Both the position numbers and the translations under genes were made by a program. From assembly GCA_018714575.1 (NCBI GenBank), contig DVNF01000078.1, forward strand, positions 1 to 27,425: a stretch of 27,425 nucleotides of DNA, written 5' to 3'. Shown piece after piece: positions 1-7,706 of this stretch (position 1 is its first letter; the number at the start of each line of letters is the position of its first letter). A model generated the notes under the pieces. That model saw only the letters and a program-made list of their open reading frames with translations, had not been told where the DNA came from and ran no database searches. Source of the stretch: Candidatus Stercoripulliclostridium merdigallinarum. GTDB taxonomy: Bacteria; Bacillota; Clostridia; Christensenellales; DTU072.

Positions 1-362
1 AATATCGTGTATGCGCCGACGCCCCAAAATCCGGGTATGGATACCGCCAAGACCAAATACAGCACGACCGCGAACAACGCAACGGTCAGTATCGACAAAA
101 GCCCCCTTTGGAAAACCGGACTTTTGACGCTTTCCAGCGGTTTCATGCGGAGTTCGTTCAGCATCGGCTGATAATCCCCCAGCGATTCAATGCACTTGTC
201 GTAAATTTCGTCGTCCGACAAATTGCCGGATTCTTTTAAATCCATTGCGCGGCTCATCAAATCGCCCAACATGGCTTCCCTGAGTTCGGCGGCTTCTTTC
301 GTAGGCGGCACAAGTTTAAATAACGATCTGAGGTAGGTTTTGAATCTTTCCAAAAAACTCAT
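1..362 (-). CDS. HAAS/permease-prefix-type membrane protein, partial
   Basis: My own translation of the minus strand gives 120 residues starting at the ATG at 362-360 and running off the left edge of the window. The N-terminal 75 residues are helical and end in a segment around residues 57-63 (CIESLGD) that resembles the HAAS / permease-prefix domain found next to PadR regulators. A hydrophobic stretch at about residues 88-110 looks like the first membrane segment. The start overlaps the PadR stop codon as ATGA, so the two genes are translationally coupled. The family usually acts as a membrane sensor or ABC-type permease controlled by its PadR partner, but the rest of the protein is outside the window, so its function is open. 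Confidence 0.75.
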   Translation of the reverse strand, partial: MSFLERFKTYLRSLFKLVPPTKEAAELREAMLGDLMSRAMDLKESGNLSDDEIYDKCIESLGDYQPMLNELRMKPLESVKSPVFQRGLLSILTVALFAVVLYLVLAVSIPGFWGVGAYTI

Positions 363-694
363 TTGCGCTCTCCTAAAATCAGCTTATCCAAAATGCGGCT
401 GGCTTTTTTCCACTCTTCCGCTTTGTCCGCATACAGGGCTTTGCCCTTTTCCGTGATGCGATAATAACGCCTTCTGGCGCCGCCGACTCCGTCGCCCCAA
501 TAGGTTTCCAACAGTCCGTCCTCTTCCATTCGTTTGAAAGCAGTATAAATCGTGGCGTCTTTTACGTCTATTACGCCTTCGCCGCCTTCGATTATGGATT
601 TGGATATTTCGTATCCGTAAGAGTCGCCTTCCGATAATATCCTTAAAATTATCGTTTCGGTATGCCCCCTAAGGATGTCGCCGCCGTGCGCCAC
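359..694 (-). CDS. PadR family transcriptional regulator
   Basis: This 111-residue protein is a winged-helix repressor of the PadR family. The opening (residues about 10-35, with the TIILRILSEGDSYGYEI motif) and the wing region (TIYTAFKRMEEDGLL, then RRRYYRITEKG) are diagnostic. It is short, with only a brief C-terminal helix, as in the PadR-s2 subgroup that dimerises through that helix. The start is GTG at 694-692, about seven bases downstream of AGGAAGG. The gene overlaps the following membrane-protein gene by four bases. PadR proteins commonly repress their own operon, and a strong promoter lies directly upstream, so autoregulation is likely. The ligand is unknown. Confidence 0.93.
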   Translation of the reverse strand: MAHGGDILRGHTETIILRILSEGDSYGYEISKSIIEGGEGVIDVKDATIYTAFKRMEEDGLLETYWGDGVGGARRRYYRITEKGKALYADKAEEWKKASRILDKLILGERK

Positions 695-730
695 AGTGCA
701 CCTTCCTATTTAAATTAACTATCTAAACAG

Positions 731-759
731 ATTATACACTTGACGCACGGAATTGTAAA
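731..759 (-). promoter_or_regulatory. Promoter of the padR operon
   Basis: On the minus strand, TTTACA (759-754) is followed after 17 bases by a perfect TATAAT (736-731), matching the housekeeping sigma-A consensus. It lies in the gap between lysA and padR. A short inverted repeat, ATCT-4-AGAT at 721-732, overlaps the -10 box and could be part of a PadR operator, but its arms are only four bases long. Confidence 0.8.
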
Positions 760-803
760 CACTTTTTTCGGATTTCCGAATAAAATTATCGTTTACGCCC
801 GGC

Positions 804-2054
804 TTATCTGAACTCCGGATATATATCCAAGGTGGCGAAATAATCTTTGGGAGTTTCGGCGCGTCTTATCAGATCGAACGAGCCGTCCTCGTTCAACATT
901 ATTTCCGCGCTGCGAAGTTTGCCGTTATAATTATATCCCATCGAATGACCGTGCGCGCCTGCTTCGTGAATGAACAGATAATCGCCTATATCCAATTTAG
1001 GCAAAGCCCTGTCCACGGCGAATTTGTCTGAATTTTCACACAAACTGCCTACTACGTCGTACACGTGATCGCAAGGTGCGTTTTCTTTTCCTAAAACGGT
1101 GATATGGTGATAGGCTCCGTAGATTGCCGGGCGCATCAGGTTGGCGGCGCAGGCGTCTACTCCGGCGTATTCCTTGTAGATGTGTTTAAAGTGCACGACT
1201 TTGGTGATCAGTCCGCCGTAAGGAGCCAACATGTATCTGCCGAGTTCGGTAAACATTTTGGGGCTTAGTCCGTTCGGAGTCAAAATTTCGTCGTACTGCT
1301 TTTTGACGCCTTCGGAAATCTTGTAAATATCCGTCTTTTTCTGTTCGGGGCGATACGGCACGCCTATGCCGCCGCTTAGGTTGACAAAGTCGAATCGGGC
1401 GCCCGTCACGTCGTGCAGTTCCTTTATCAGTTTAAACAGAGTGCCTGCAAGTACCGGGTAGTATTCGTTTTCGATATTGTTACTTGCCAAAAACGCGTGA
1501 ACGCCGAAGCTCTTTACGCCTTTATCCATTAATATTTTAACGGCTTCGAACATCTGGGCGGTGGTCAAACCGTATTTTGCGTCGCCGGGGGAACCCATGA
1601 TAGCGTTATTGATCTTGAAATCGCCGCCCGGGTTGTACCTTAGGCAAATGCGCTCGGGAATACCGCAAGCTTTCTCCAAAAACTCTATGTGAGTGATGTC
1701 GTCCAGGTTTATTATCGCGCCCAGCTTCTTGGCGTAGACGTATTCGGCGGCTGGAGTTTCGTTGGAAGAAAACATAATTTCGTCGCCCGAAAATCCCAAT
1801 TTTTCCGCCATCATCAATTCCGTCATGCTGGAGCAATCGACTCCGCAGCCCAAGCCTTTCAGCAATTTTATTATCGCGGGATTGGGCGTGGCTTTGACGG
1901 CGAAATATTCCTTAAAGCCTTTGTTCCAAGAAAACGCGTCGAACAGCTCGCGGCAGTTATCGGTAATGCCCTTCTTGTCGTACAGGTGGAAGGGAGTGGG
2001 ATATACCGCGGCAATTTCTTTTACTTTATCCAACGTTACAAAAGGTTTTTTCAT
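804..2054 (-). CDS. lysA: Diaminopimelate decarboxylase
   Basis: PLP-dependent fold-III decarboxylase that converts meso-diaminopimelate to L-lysine, the last step of lysine synthesis. The N-terminal barrel carries the Schiff-base lysine in FAVKATPNP (about residue 54 from the chosen start), a Gly-rich phosphate-binding stretch (LSGGIG), and the C-terminal EAGAHGHSMGYNYNG segment that closes the active site. The length of about 416 residues is usual. I chose the ATG at 2054-2052 because AGAGG sits five to six bases upstream; a GTG two codons earlier falls inside that site. It has its own promoter (2080-2109). I see no good terminator before padR. Other fold-III decarboxylases (arginine, carboxynorspermidine) are less likely from the motif set. 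Confidence 0.9.
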   Translation of the reverse strand: MKKPFVTLDKVKEIAAVYPTPFHLYDKKGITDNCRELFDAFSWNKGFKEYFAVKATPNPAIIKLLKGLGCGVDCSSMTELMMAEKLGFSGDEIMFSSNETPAAEYVYAKKLGAIINLDDITHIEFLEKACGIPERICLRYNPGGDFKINNAIMGSPGDAKYGLTTAQMFEAVKILMDKGVKSFGVHAFLASNNIENEYYPVLAGTLFKLIKELHDVTGARFDFVNLSGGIGVPYRPEQKKTDIYKISEGVKKQYDEILTPNGLSPKMFTELGRYMLAPYGGLITKVVHFKHIYKEYAGVDACAANLMRPAIYGAYHHITVLGKENAPCDHVYDVVGSLCENSDKFAVDRALPKLDIGDYLFIHEAGAHGHSMGYNYNGKLRSAEIMLNEDGSFDLIRRAETPKDYFATLDIYPEFR

Positions 2055-2079
2055 AAGCACCTCTACAAAATATGGTTTT

Positions 2080-2109
2080 ATTATAAAATAACCCCCGTTT
2101 CATAGTCAA
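2080..2109 (-). promoter_or_regulatory. Promoter of lysA
   Basis: On the minus strand TTGACT (2109-2104) and TATAAT (2085-2080) are separated by 18 bases, followed by the lysA ribosome site. It is arranged back to back with the transporter promoter at 2150-2178. Confidence 0.75.
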
Positions 2110-2149
2110 GTATAAGTAACGGCTTTGACCGCATCGAACAACTCCGGTA

Positions 2150-2178
2150 TTGACAGCTTCGTTTATCGGCGTTATCAT
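2150..2178 (+). promoter_or_regulatory. Promoter of the MFS transporter gene
   Basis: A perfect TTGACA (2150-2155), a 17-base spacer and TATCAT (2173-2178, five of six matches) predict a transcription start near 2185, exactly at the base of the hairpin at 2186-2211. Confidence 0.75.
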
Positions 2179-2181
2179 TAA

Positions 2182-2215
2182 AAGGGAGGATCTTTACGGG
2201 GACAGATCCTCTTTT
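2182..2215 (+). promoter_or_regulatory. Hairpin at the 5' end of the MFS transporter mRNA
   Basis: GAGGATCT (2186-2193) pairs perfectly with AGATCCTC (2204-2211) across a ten-base loop, followed by TTTT. It lies between the predicted start of transcription and the ribosome site at 2232-2239. It could be a 5' stabilising stem or an attenuator; the T run is short, so termination would be weak. Confidence 0.55.
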
Positions 2216-2244
2216 ACTGTTCGCATTTTCAAAGGAGGTGTTGC

Positions 2245-3609
2245 ATGGACAATTCTAAAGCTGCAAAAGCCGCAAAAATCGGATTAAAGACCTGGATCCT
2301 GGTTTGGGGATTGGGGCTGGCGGGACAGCTGTGTTGGAACATAGAAAATCAATGGTTCAACACCTTTATTTACGCAAAGATAGCAAAAGACCCCTCTATT
2401 ATCTCCTGGATGGTCGCGGTCAGCGCCGTAGCCACCACCTTTGCCACCTTCTTTTTCGGCACTTTGGCGGACAGAAAAGGCAGTCGTAAACCCTTTATCG
2501 CCTGGGGCTATATCGCATGGGGAATATGCACGATAGGTTTCGGACTGACGGAATATATTCCGAAAGAAGCTTTGACGGTTGCCGCCGCCATGGTAGTTAT
2601 TGCCGACGCGATAATGAGTTTCTTCGGATCCATGGGTAACGACGCCGGATTCAACGCTTGGACCAACGACCTGATGCGCGAAGGAAACCGCGGTCAGATT
2701 GGCGCCGCGCTTGCCACCCAGCCGGTTATCGGCACGATAGTCGGCACGCTTTTGGGCGGCGCGCTGATCGGCGACGAAGAAAACTATATGCGGCTGTTCC
2801 TGATAATGGGCGGATTGGTGATCGTTTTCGGCATTGTGGCGTTGATATTCATGCGCGACGACCCCTCTTTGCGTCCCAACGTCGAGGGCGGTTTCTGGAA
2901 ACAGTTCGCTTCGGTATTCAACTTTAAAAAGTTCTTTTCTCAAAAGGAATTGGTCGTAGTCAACGTCACGGTAGCCGTTTACTTTATCGGTTTTAACGTA
3001 TATTTTGCCCATATGGGCAACTATATGTTGCATTATCTGGGCTTTAACGAAGGCGATATGGGCTTATTGCAAGGTATCGGTTTGATACTTGCGATGCTGA
3101 TGGTAATTCCGTCGATCTTCCTGATAAACAAAAAGAAAACGCCTTTGGTGTGTCTTATCGCGATTTTGGTAGCTATCGTCGGATTGCTATGGATATTCTT
3201 TATGATAGACCCCTCTTCCGTAGACAACACGACGGCGTTTGCGGCAAAGAACATACCTTTGATTTTGGGTGTTTTCCTGGTCGGAACGGGCTATGTGGTA
3301 ATTCTGCAAACGACTACGGTTTGGGCAAAGGCGCTGTATCCGAAGGACAGTAAAGGTCAGTTCGAAGGCGTCAGAATAGTTTTCTTCGTATTGATCCCCA
3401 TGGTTTTCGGTTCGATAATAGCCACCCCGGTAATAGAATCGGCGGGATTGCAAATTCAGGGCGAAGTCGGCATGGAATACATCCCTAACGGATATATCTT
3501 CCTGGTCGGAGCCATCATATCCGTTCTGGCAGTCGTTCCGTTGCTGTTCGCGTGGAAGTTTTACGACAAAAGAATCGCCGACGAAGCCGCCGCGCCCACA
3601 ATCGAATAA
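2245..3609 (+). CDS. Major facilitator superfamily transporter (sugar-transporter-like)
   Basis: This 454-residue protein has about twelve hydrophobic segments and a motif-A-like loop between segments 2 and 3 (GTLADRKGSRKPFIAWGY, about residues 72-89), so it is an MFS permease of the inner membrane. The long N-terminal half, the central soluble loop near residues 205-235 and the overall pattern resemble bacterial members of the GPH/SLC45-like branch, which often carry sugars or glycosides with a cation. The substrate cannot be read from the sequence. The ATG at 2245 follows AAAGGAGGTG by five bases. It is the only plus-strand gene here, standing alone between divergent lysA and convergent rnf, with its own promoter and a shared terminator. 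Confidence 0.85.
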   Translation: MDNSKAAKAAKIGLKTWILVWGLGLAGQLCWNIENQWFNTFIYAKIAKDPSIISWMVAVSAVATTFATFFFGTLADRKGSRKPFIAWGYIAWGICTIGFGLTEYIPKEALTVAAAMVVIADAIMSFFGSMGNDAGFNAWTNDLMREGNRGQIGAALATQPVIGTIVGTLLGGALIGDEENYMRLFLIMGGLVIVFGIVALIFMRDDPSLRPNVEGGFWKQFASVFNFKKFFSQKELVVVNVTVAVYFIGFNVYFAHMGNYMLHYLGFNEGDMGLLQGIGLILAMLMVIPSIFLINKKKTPLVCLIAILVAIVGLLWIFFMIDPSSVDNTTAFAAKNIPLILGVFLVGTGYVVILQTTTVWAKALYPKDSKGQFEGVRIVFFVLIPMVFGSIIATPVIESAGLQIQGEVGMEYIPNGYIFLVGAIISVLAVVPLLFAWKFYDKRIADEAAAPTIE

Positions 3610-3654
3610 ATCGGTTATGCTCTGTTATAATTTGTATTTTCCGAATTAAAAATT

Positions 3655-3695
3655 AACGGCAAAAGTCCGCGTCGAAAGGCGCGGACTTTACCGTT
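3655..3695. terminator. Terminator hairpin downstream of the MFS gene, probably bidirectional
   Basis: AAAGTCCGCG (3662-3671) pairs with CGCGGACTTT (3680-3689) around an eight-base loop, and ACGG/CCGT extend the stem. The minus-strand side is followed by a T-rich stretch (TTAATTTTT); the plus side has a poorer tail. It lies between two convergent genes and could serve both. Confidence 0.75.
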
Positions 3696-3784
3696 TAAAT
3701 AACTTTTCGGGCAGGTTATTCGCGCGCATATTGTCGAAGCGGCTAAATATAATCCAATGCTATATAAGCCACGAAAAAAACCGT

Positions 3785-3838
3785 TAAAAAACCTTTGCAA
3801 TCACATTATAATTTAAAATAATTTACGATTCGCAAAGG
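3785..3838 (-). terminator. Terminator of the rnf operon
   Basis: On the minus strand CCTTTGC (3838-3832) pairs with GCAAAGG (3798-3792), with further pairing of AATC and GATT inside, and is followed at once by six T residues. It is about 40 bases beyond the rnfB stop. Confidence 0.8.
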
Positions 3839-3876
3839 TCGGTAATAAATTCGGTAATAAATCAAGTTTTATATGT

Positions 3877-4698
3877 CTAATTCCTGTCCGTGCCCACTTT
3901 CAAAATACATTGCGACGGGCATTTTGCCGCGCAGATACCGCAAGCCGTGCATTTCGTATAATCGAATACGGGCAGGTTGGATTGCATGGTAATCGCTCCG
4001 GACGGGCAGTTTTTCGCGCACAGTCCGCAACCGATACAACCTGCGGAGCAAACCTCGCGAACTTCTTTTCCCCTGCCGGGATTTGAACACGCGACATAAT
4101 AGACTGCGTTTTTCGGCAATCTTTTTAACGTCTGTTTGGGGCAGAATCTGATACACCTGGAGCACTGAACGCACTTCGATTGATCGACCACGGCTACGCC
4201 CTCGACAATTATAATGGCGTTTTGCGGACATTCGGAAACGCACTTTCCAAGCCCCATGCACCCCGTAGGACAAGCTTTCGTGCCGCCGGCAAGCAGCTCC
4301 GCTGAAGCGCAATCGCCATAGCCTTGGTAATCGTATTTTTCGCGGCATTTCGCGCCGCCCTTACAAGCGTTGATAACGATGATCTCTTCCGGAGAAGTCC
4401 CCAATATTTCGGCTATTTTAGCTTTGTTTTCCTTAGACGTCGGACCGCAGTTCCCGACTTCCGCCTCGCCTTTTACCAAAGCTTCCGCAAAAGCGTCGCA
4501 TCCCGCATAACCGCAACCGCCGCAGTTGGCTCCTGCCAACAAAGAGGTAACTTCGTCTATTCTTTCATCGCGTTTTACGGCGAATTTTTCGCTGCAAACG
4601 GCGATCAGCACGGCAAACACCACAGCAAGTCCCGTCAACAAAACTACGGGTAAAACTATTTGTAACGTAACCGACATTGCCATTAACGAAATATACAT
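3877..4698 (-). CDS. rnfB: Rnf complex subunit B (iron-sulfur electron carrier)
   Basis: RnfB is the multi-cluster electron entry subunit of the Rnf ferredoxin:NAD+ oxidoreductase. An N-terminal membrane helix (about residues 8-35) is followed by a 4Fe-4S domain (C-x2-C-x4-C-x16-C, in CGGCGYAGC) and then several ferredoxin-type clusters, including CVQCSRCIRFCP, CIGCGLCAKNCP and CTACGICAAKCP. I count 27 cysteines, in keeping with the long clostridial form. I prefer the ATG at 4698, with AGGTAGG about five bases upstream, over the GTG two codons earlier. It is the last gene of rnfCDGEAB and begins just after rnfA. Confidence 0.95.
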   Translation of the reverse strand: MYISLMAMSVTLQIVLPVVLLTGLAVVFAVLIAVCSEKFAVKRDERIDEVTSLLAGANCGGCGYAGCDAFAEALVKGEAEVGNCGPTSKENKAKIAEILGTSPEEIIVINACKGGAKCREKYDYQGYGDCASAELLAGGTKACPTGCMGLGKCVSECPQNAIIIVEGVAVVDQSKCVQCSRCIRFCPKQTLKRLPKNAVYYVACSNPGRGKEVREVCSAGCIGCGLCAKNCPSGAITMQSNLPVFDYTKCTACGICAAKCPSQCILKVGTDRN

Positions 4699-4708
4699 AG
4701 TCACCTAC

Positions 4709-5290
4709 CTAAAAGCTGAGCGCGGAGAACGCCGCAAAGCTCATGGCTATTATCGAAGCCGCCAGAAGCGTTATCGGGAAGCCTTTGAACGCCGCAGGAA
4801 TATCCGCCGTTTCCATTCTTTCGCGGATCCCTGCAAGAATCAATATGGCTATCGTAAAACCGATACCCGAAGCCACTCCGTTTACAAAAGCGTACAGGAC
4901 GTTTACTTCGCTTAGTTCCGTCACGTTCATTATCGCCACGCCCAAAACGGCGCAGTTCGTGGTGATCAACGGAAGGTATACGCCCAGCGCGCTGTACAGC
5001 GAAGGCGAAAACCTTTTTACAAAGATCTCGACCAGCTGTATCAAAGCGGCTATCACCAAAATAAAGACTATCGTCCTAAGGTATTCCAAGCCTGCCGCCA
5101 CCAACGCCAGGTCTATGGCGTAAGTGATCACCGACGCGACTCCCATTACGAATATGACGGCGATCCCCATTCCAAGGGCAGTCTCAGTGCGTTTGCTGAC
5201 TCCCAGGAAAGGACAAATGCCCAGGAACCTGCTAAGCACGAAGTTATTGACGAACACGGCGTTAATTACTATCAATAAAATATACGGCAT
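4709..5290 (-). CDS. rnfA: Rnf complex subunit A (membrane)
   Basis: Integral membrane subunit of the Rnf complex, 193 residues with about six membrane helices. The N-terminal stretch with FVNNFVLSRFLGICPFLGVS carries the conserved cysteine (about residue 26) and the matching one in TTNCAVLGVAI (about residue 113). In the related RnfE and in NqrD/NqrE such paired cysteines hold a membrane [2Fe-2S] cluster. Its start overlaps the rnfE stop by one base (TAATG), so the two homologous subunits are coupled. Confidence 0.96.
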   Translation of the reverse strand: MPYILLIVINAVFVNNFVLSRFLGICPFLGVSKRTETALGMGIAVIFVMGVASVITYAIDLALVAAGLEYLRTIVFILVIAALIQLVEIFVKRFSPSLYSALGVYLPLITTNCAVLGVAIMNVTELSEVNVLYAFVNGVASGIGFTIAILILAGIRERMETADIPAAFKGFPITLLAASIIAMSFAAFSALSF

Positions 5291-6066
5291 TACGCGTTAC
5301 CCCCTTCGGCGGAGGAAGTCTCGGGATATTGTTCCCCGCCGTTCAGGAGTTCCGAAGTTTCGGTTTCGGTATCCTGTACGCCGATAATATCGTCAGTTTC
5401 CTGTTCGCCCTGCCGACCGGCTTTTTCGGCTTTTTTACGGGCGATCGCGTTTTCGACGGATTTTACCACGGCGTTAAATATCACCATCATAAACCCGTAT
5501 ACCATAAAGCCGCCTGCCGGCAAAACAAAGATCGTCATCGGCAGTCCCGCGTCTATCAACGGCTCTATTTTAAATCCGAAAACGGAGCCCGTTCCCAAAA
5601 GCTCTCGGATAAATCCCAGTAACGTCAGCGAGAAAGTAAACCCTAAGCCTATACCTATTCCGTCCAAGACCGACGGTATCACGGGGTTTAGCGAAGCGAA
5701 ACTTTCGGCGCGCGCCAACAGTATACAATTGACGACTACCAAAGACAGGAACAGTCCCAACGTTTCGTACATATCGGGCAGGAACTTCCTCATTATCATC
5801 TGTACCAAAGTCGAAAAAGTTGCTATGACCAAAATATAAGCCGGGATCCTGACCTTTCGCGGAATAAACTGCCTAAGCATCGAAATAATGGCGTTACTGC
5901 ACACCAAAACGAACATCGTCGCCAAGCCCATCGACAAACCGTTCAACGCCGCCGTAGTCACCGCCAAAGTCGGACAGGTACCAAGGACCAATCGGAACGT
6001 GGCGTTATTTTTAAAAACGCCTTGGGTCAGCGGCTCTAATGCGGTAGTTAACTTCTGCCTATTCAT
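5290..6066 (-). CDS. rnfE: Rnf complex subunit E (membrane)
   Basis: This is the second member of the RnfA/RnfE pair, about 258 residues with six membrane helices. The conserved cysteines are in LGTCPTLAVT and VVNCILLARAE, matching those of rnfA. After the last helix there is a hydrophilic tail of roughly 50 residues, rich in Glu, Gln, Thr and Ser, that is not needed for the core fold. I chose the ATG at 6066 because GGGGGG lies about eight bases upstream; a GTG three codons earlier sits on that site. The chosen start overlaps the end of rnfG by eight bases. Confidence 0.94.
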   Translation of the reverse strand: MNRQKLTTALEPLTQGVFKNNATFRLVLGTCPTLAVTTAALNGLSMGLATMFVLVCSNAIISMLRQFIPRKVRIPAYILVIATFSTLVQMIMRKFLPDMYETLGLFLSLVVVNCILLARAESFASLNPVIPSVLDGIGIGLGFTFSLTLLGFIRELLGTGSVFGFKIEPLIDAGLPMTIFVLPAGGFMVYGFMMVIFNAVVKSVENAIARKKAEKAGRQGEQETDDIIGVQDTETETSELLNGGEQYPETSSAEGGNA

Positions 6067-6661
6067 GCGCGCCACCCCCCGTAAAATGATTATATGCGGC
6101 GACCGCGCCCTTTACAGAGGCGAAAACGGCGTTCGACGTATAAGTCGCGCTGGTCACTTTGTAAGGTGTAAAAGCCGAACCCGAATCGGGAATTCCGATA
6201 CTGTGATCGGCGGGAATATCGATATCGGAAGTTTTTACTCCGACATACTGCGACAGGTATTCCTCGTTAAAAGCGTTTGCTCCCAGCCCCGGAGTTTCCG
6301 AATGGCTGTATCCTACCACTTTGATTATGGCTCCGTCGTCTATTACCGTTATCAAAGCCACTCCGTCGGCGGAATAGCCTATGCGATTGGCTTTTGCGAC
6401 GTGAACCAAAAAGATATACGCTCCGTCCGCGGCGCGGTAAGCTCCGTTCAGCGAAGTGCCCGTCAAAGAAGTATAATCGGAAGTATCCAATTCGGTCAGT
6501 TCGGAATCGGGATACGCCTCGGCGATCGCCTTTTTCAATTCCTCCGCTTCGTCCACCGCGGTAAAGTAATTTACCACCGCAAGTAACAGCGCGGCTACAA
6601 AGGCTATGACCGCCAGGCTGATTACGATTTTCAGGCTCTCTTTGTTAATTTTTGCTTTCAT
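6059..6661 (-). CDS. rnfG: Rnf complex subunit G (covalent FMN)
   Basis: A 200-residue protein with one N-terminal membrane helix (about 10-32) and an FMN-binding domain. SHSETPGLG (residues 119-127) is the conserved flavin-site loop, and SATYTS (171-176) matches the flavinylation motif, with Thr173 as the expected phosphoester-linked residue. It passes electrons between RnfD and the other subunits on the outer face of the membrane. GGGAGAGG precedes the ATG, which overlaps the rnfD end by 17 bases. Flavin attachment needs an ApbE transferase, which is not in this window. Confidence 0.95.
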   Translation of the reverse strand: MKAKINKESLKIVISLAVIAFVAALLLAVVNYFTAVDEAEELKKAIAEAYPDSELTELDTSDYTSLTGTSLNGAYRAADGAYIFLVHVAKANRIGYSADGVALITVIDDGAIIKVVGYSHSETPGLGANAFNEEYLSQYVGVKTSDIDIPADHSIGIPDSGSAFTPYKVTSATYTSNAVFASVKGAVAAYNHFTGGGAHE

Positions 6662-7700
6662 GAGCCTCTCCCTTAGCCTTTTTCGGCTTCGTATATCCGA
6701 ACGGACGCGGTTTCGTAGCTTTGTCGATCAGCGGAGTCAACAGGTTCATCAATAATATCGCAAAGCTGACGCCTTCGTTCATGCCGCCGAAACGGCGGAT
6801 CAACACCGTCAAAATGCCGGCTCCGACTGCAAAGATCCACGTTCCCAACCTGGAAACGGGCGAAGTCGTATAGTCGGTCAACATAAACACTCCTGCAAAC
6901 ATCACGCCGCCCGACATCAGCCCGGGCAATATGTAATTCCAACCTTGCCGATAGAAAATCAAACAGCATACGGCAACGGACAGAAAATATCCTACCGGGA
7001 TCTTCCAATCGATGATCCTGAAAACCAACAGATATATTGCGGACAATATTATGGCAAGCTTACAGGTTTCCCCTATCGTTCCGCCGATATTACCTAAGAA
7101 CGCCGCCAACAAATCGAATTCCGGCGCACCTGTCTCAGCCGAAGCTTTTATGCCTGCCAGCGGAGTCGCCGAAGTCACGTAAGCGGCGTCCGGCGTAAAT
7201 CCCATAAACAGATTTTCAACCGTAAACGCAGAATAATCTATGGGGTTTACGTACTTCATCATCTGCGCGCCCCAGGCAAGCAACAGGAAAATCCTTGCCG
7301 TGGCGGCGGGGTTAGCAAAGTTTTTGCCCAAACCGCCGAACAGCATTTTGACGAACATCGTCGCCACGATACCGCCGACTATCGGTACGTAAAAAGCCAC
7401 TGTCGGCGGCAAATTCAGCCCCAGGATAATACCGGTCACCACCGCCGAAAGGTCGGACACCGTGTCGGGCTTTTTGCGTATCTTATTAAACAGCCATTCC
7501 CCGAATACGGCGGCGGCTGTCGAAAGACCTACCACCAACAGCGCGTAAAATCCGTACAGAACCGTTCCGGCTATCACAGGAAAGCTAAGCGCGATAATAA
7601 CGTGCAACATTATTTTCCGCGTCGTCAAGCTGCTGCCGACGTGCGGAGAAGAAGTCACCAATAACTTTTTAAAAGTCGTTTGTTGCATGTTTTGTTGCAT
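6645..7700 (-). CDS. rnfD: Rnf complex subunit D (membrane, covalent FMN)
   Basis: Polytopic subunit of 351 residues, homologous to NqrB. Helices run from about residue 30 to 330, with a larger outward loop at about 150-200 that holds TSATPLAG, where Thr179 is the expected FMN attachment site. It is thought to be a main part of the ion-translocating path. The reading frame opens MQQNMQQ; the only upstream purine run (AAAGGA, part of the rnfC stop region) is about 13 bases from the first ATG, so translation probably depends on coupling to rnfC. Confidence 0.95.
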   Translation of the reverse strand: MQQNMQQTTFKKLLVTSSPHVGSSLTTRKIMLHVIIALSFPVIAGTVLYGFYALLVVGLSTAAAVFGEWLFNKIRKKPDTVSDLSAVVTGIILGLNLPPTVAFYVPIVGGIVATMFVKMLFGGLGKNFANPAATARIFLLLAWGAQMMKYVNPIDYSAFTVENLFMGFTPDAAYVTSATPLAGIKASAETGAPEFDLLAAFLGNIGGTIGETCKLAIILSAIYLLVFRIIDWKIPVGYFLSVAVCCLIFYRQGWNYILPGLMSGGVMFAGVFMLTDYTTSPVSRLGTWIFAVGAGILTVLIRRFGGMNEGVSFAILLMNLLTPLIDKATKPRPFGYTKPKKAKGEAHESKN

Positions 7701-7706
7701 ATTATA

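Noticed and set aside
770..790. TTCGGATTTCCGAA inverted repeat as a lysA terminator
   Set aside because: The stem is only about five bases and the minus-strand side is followed by A residues, not T residues.
2284..3033. A 249-codon minus-strand frame opposite the MFS gene
   Set aside because: Composition is rich in His, Gln and Arg without a fold pattern, and the plus-strand frame has a clear promoter, RBS and membrane helices.
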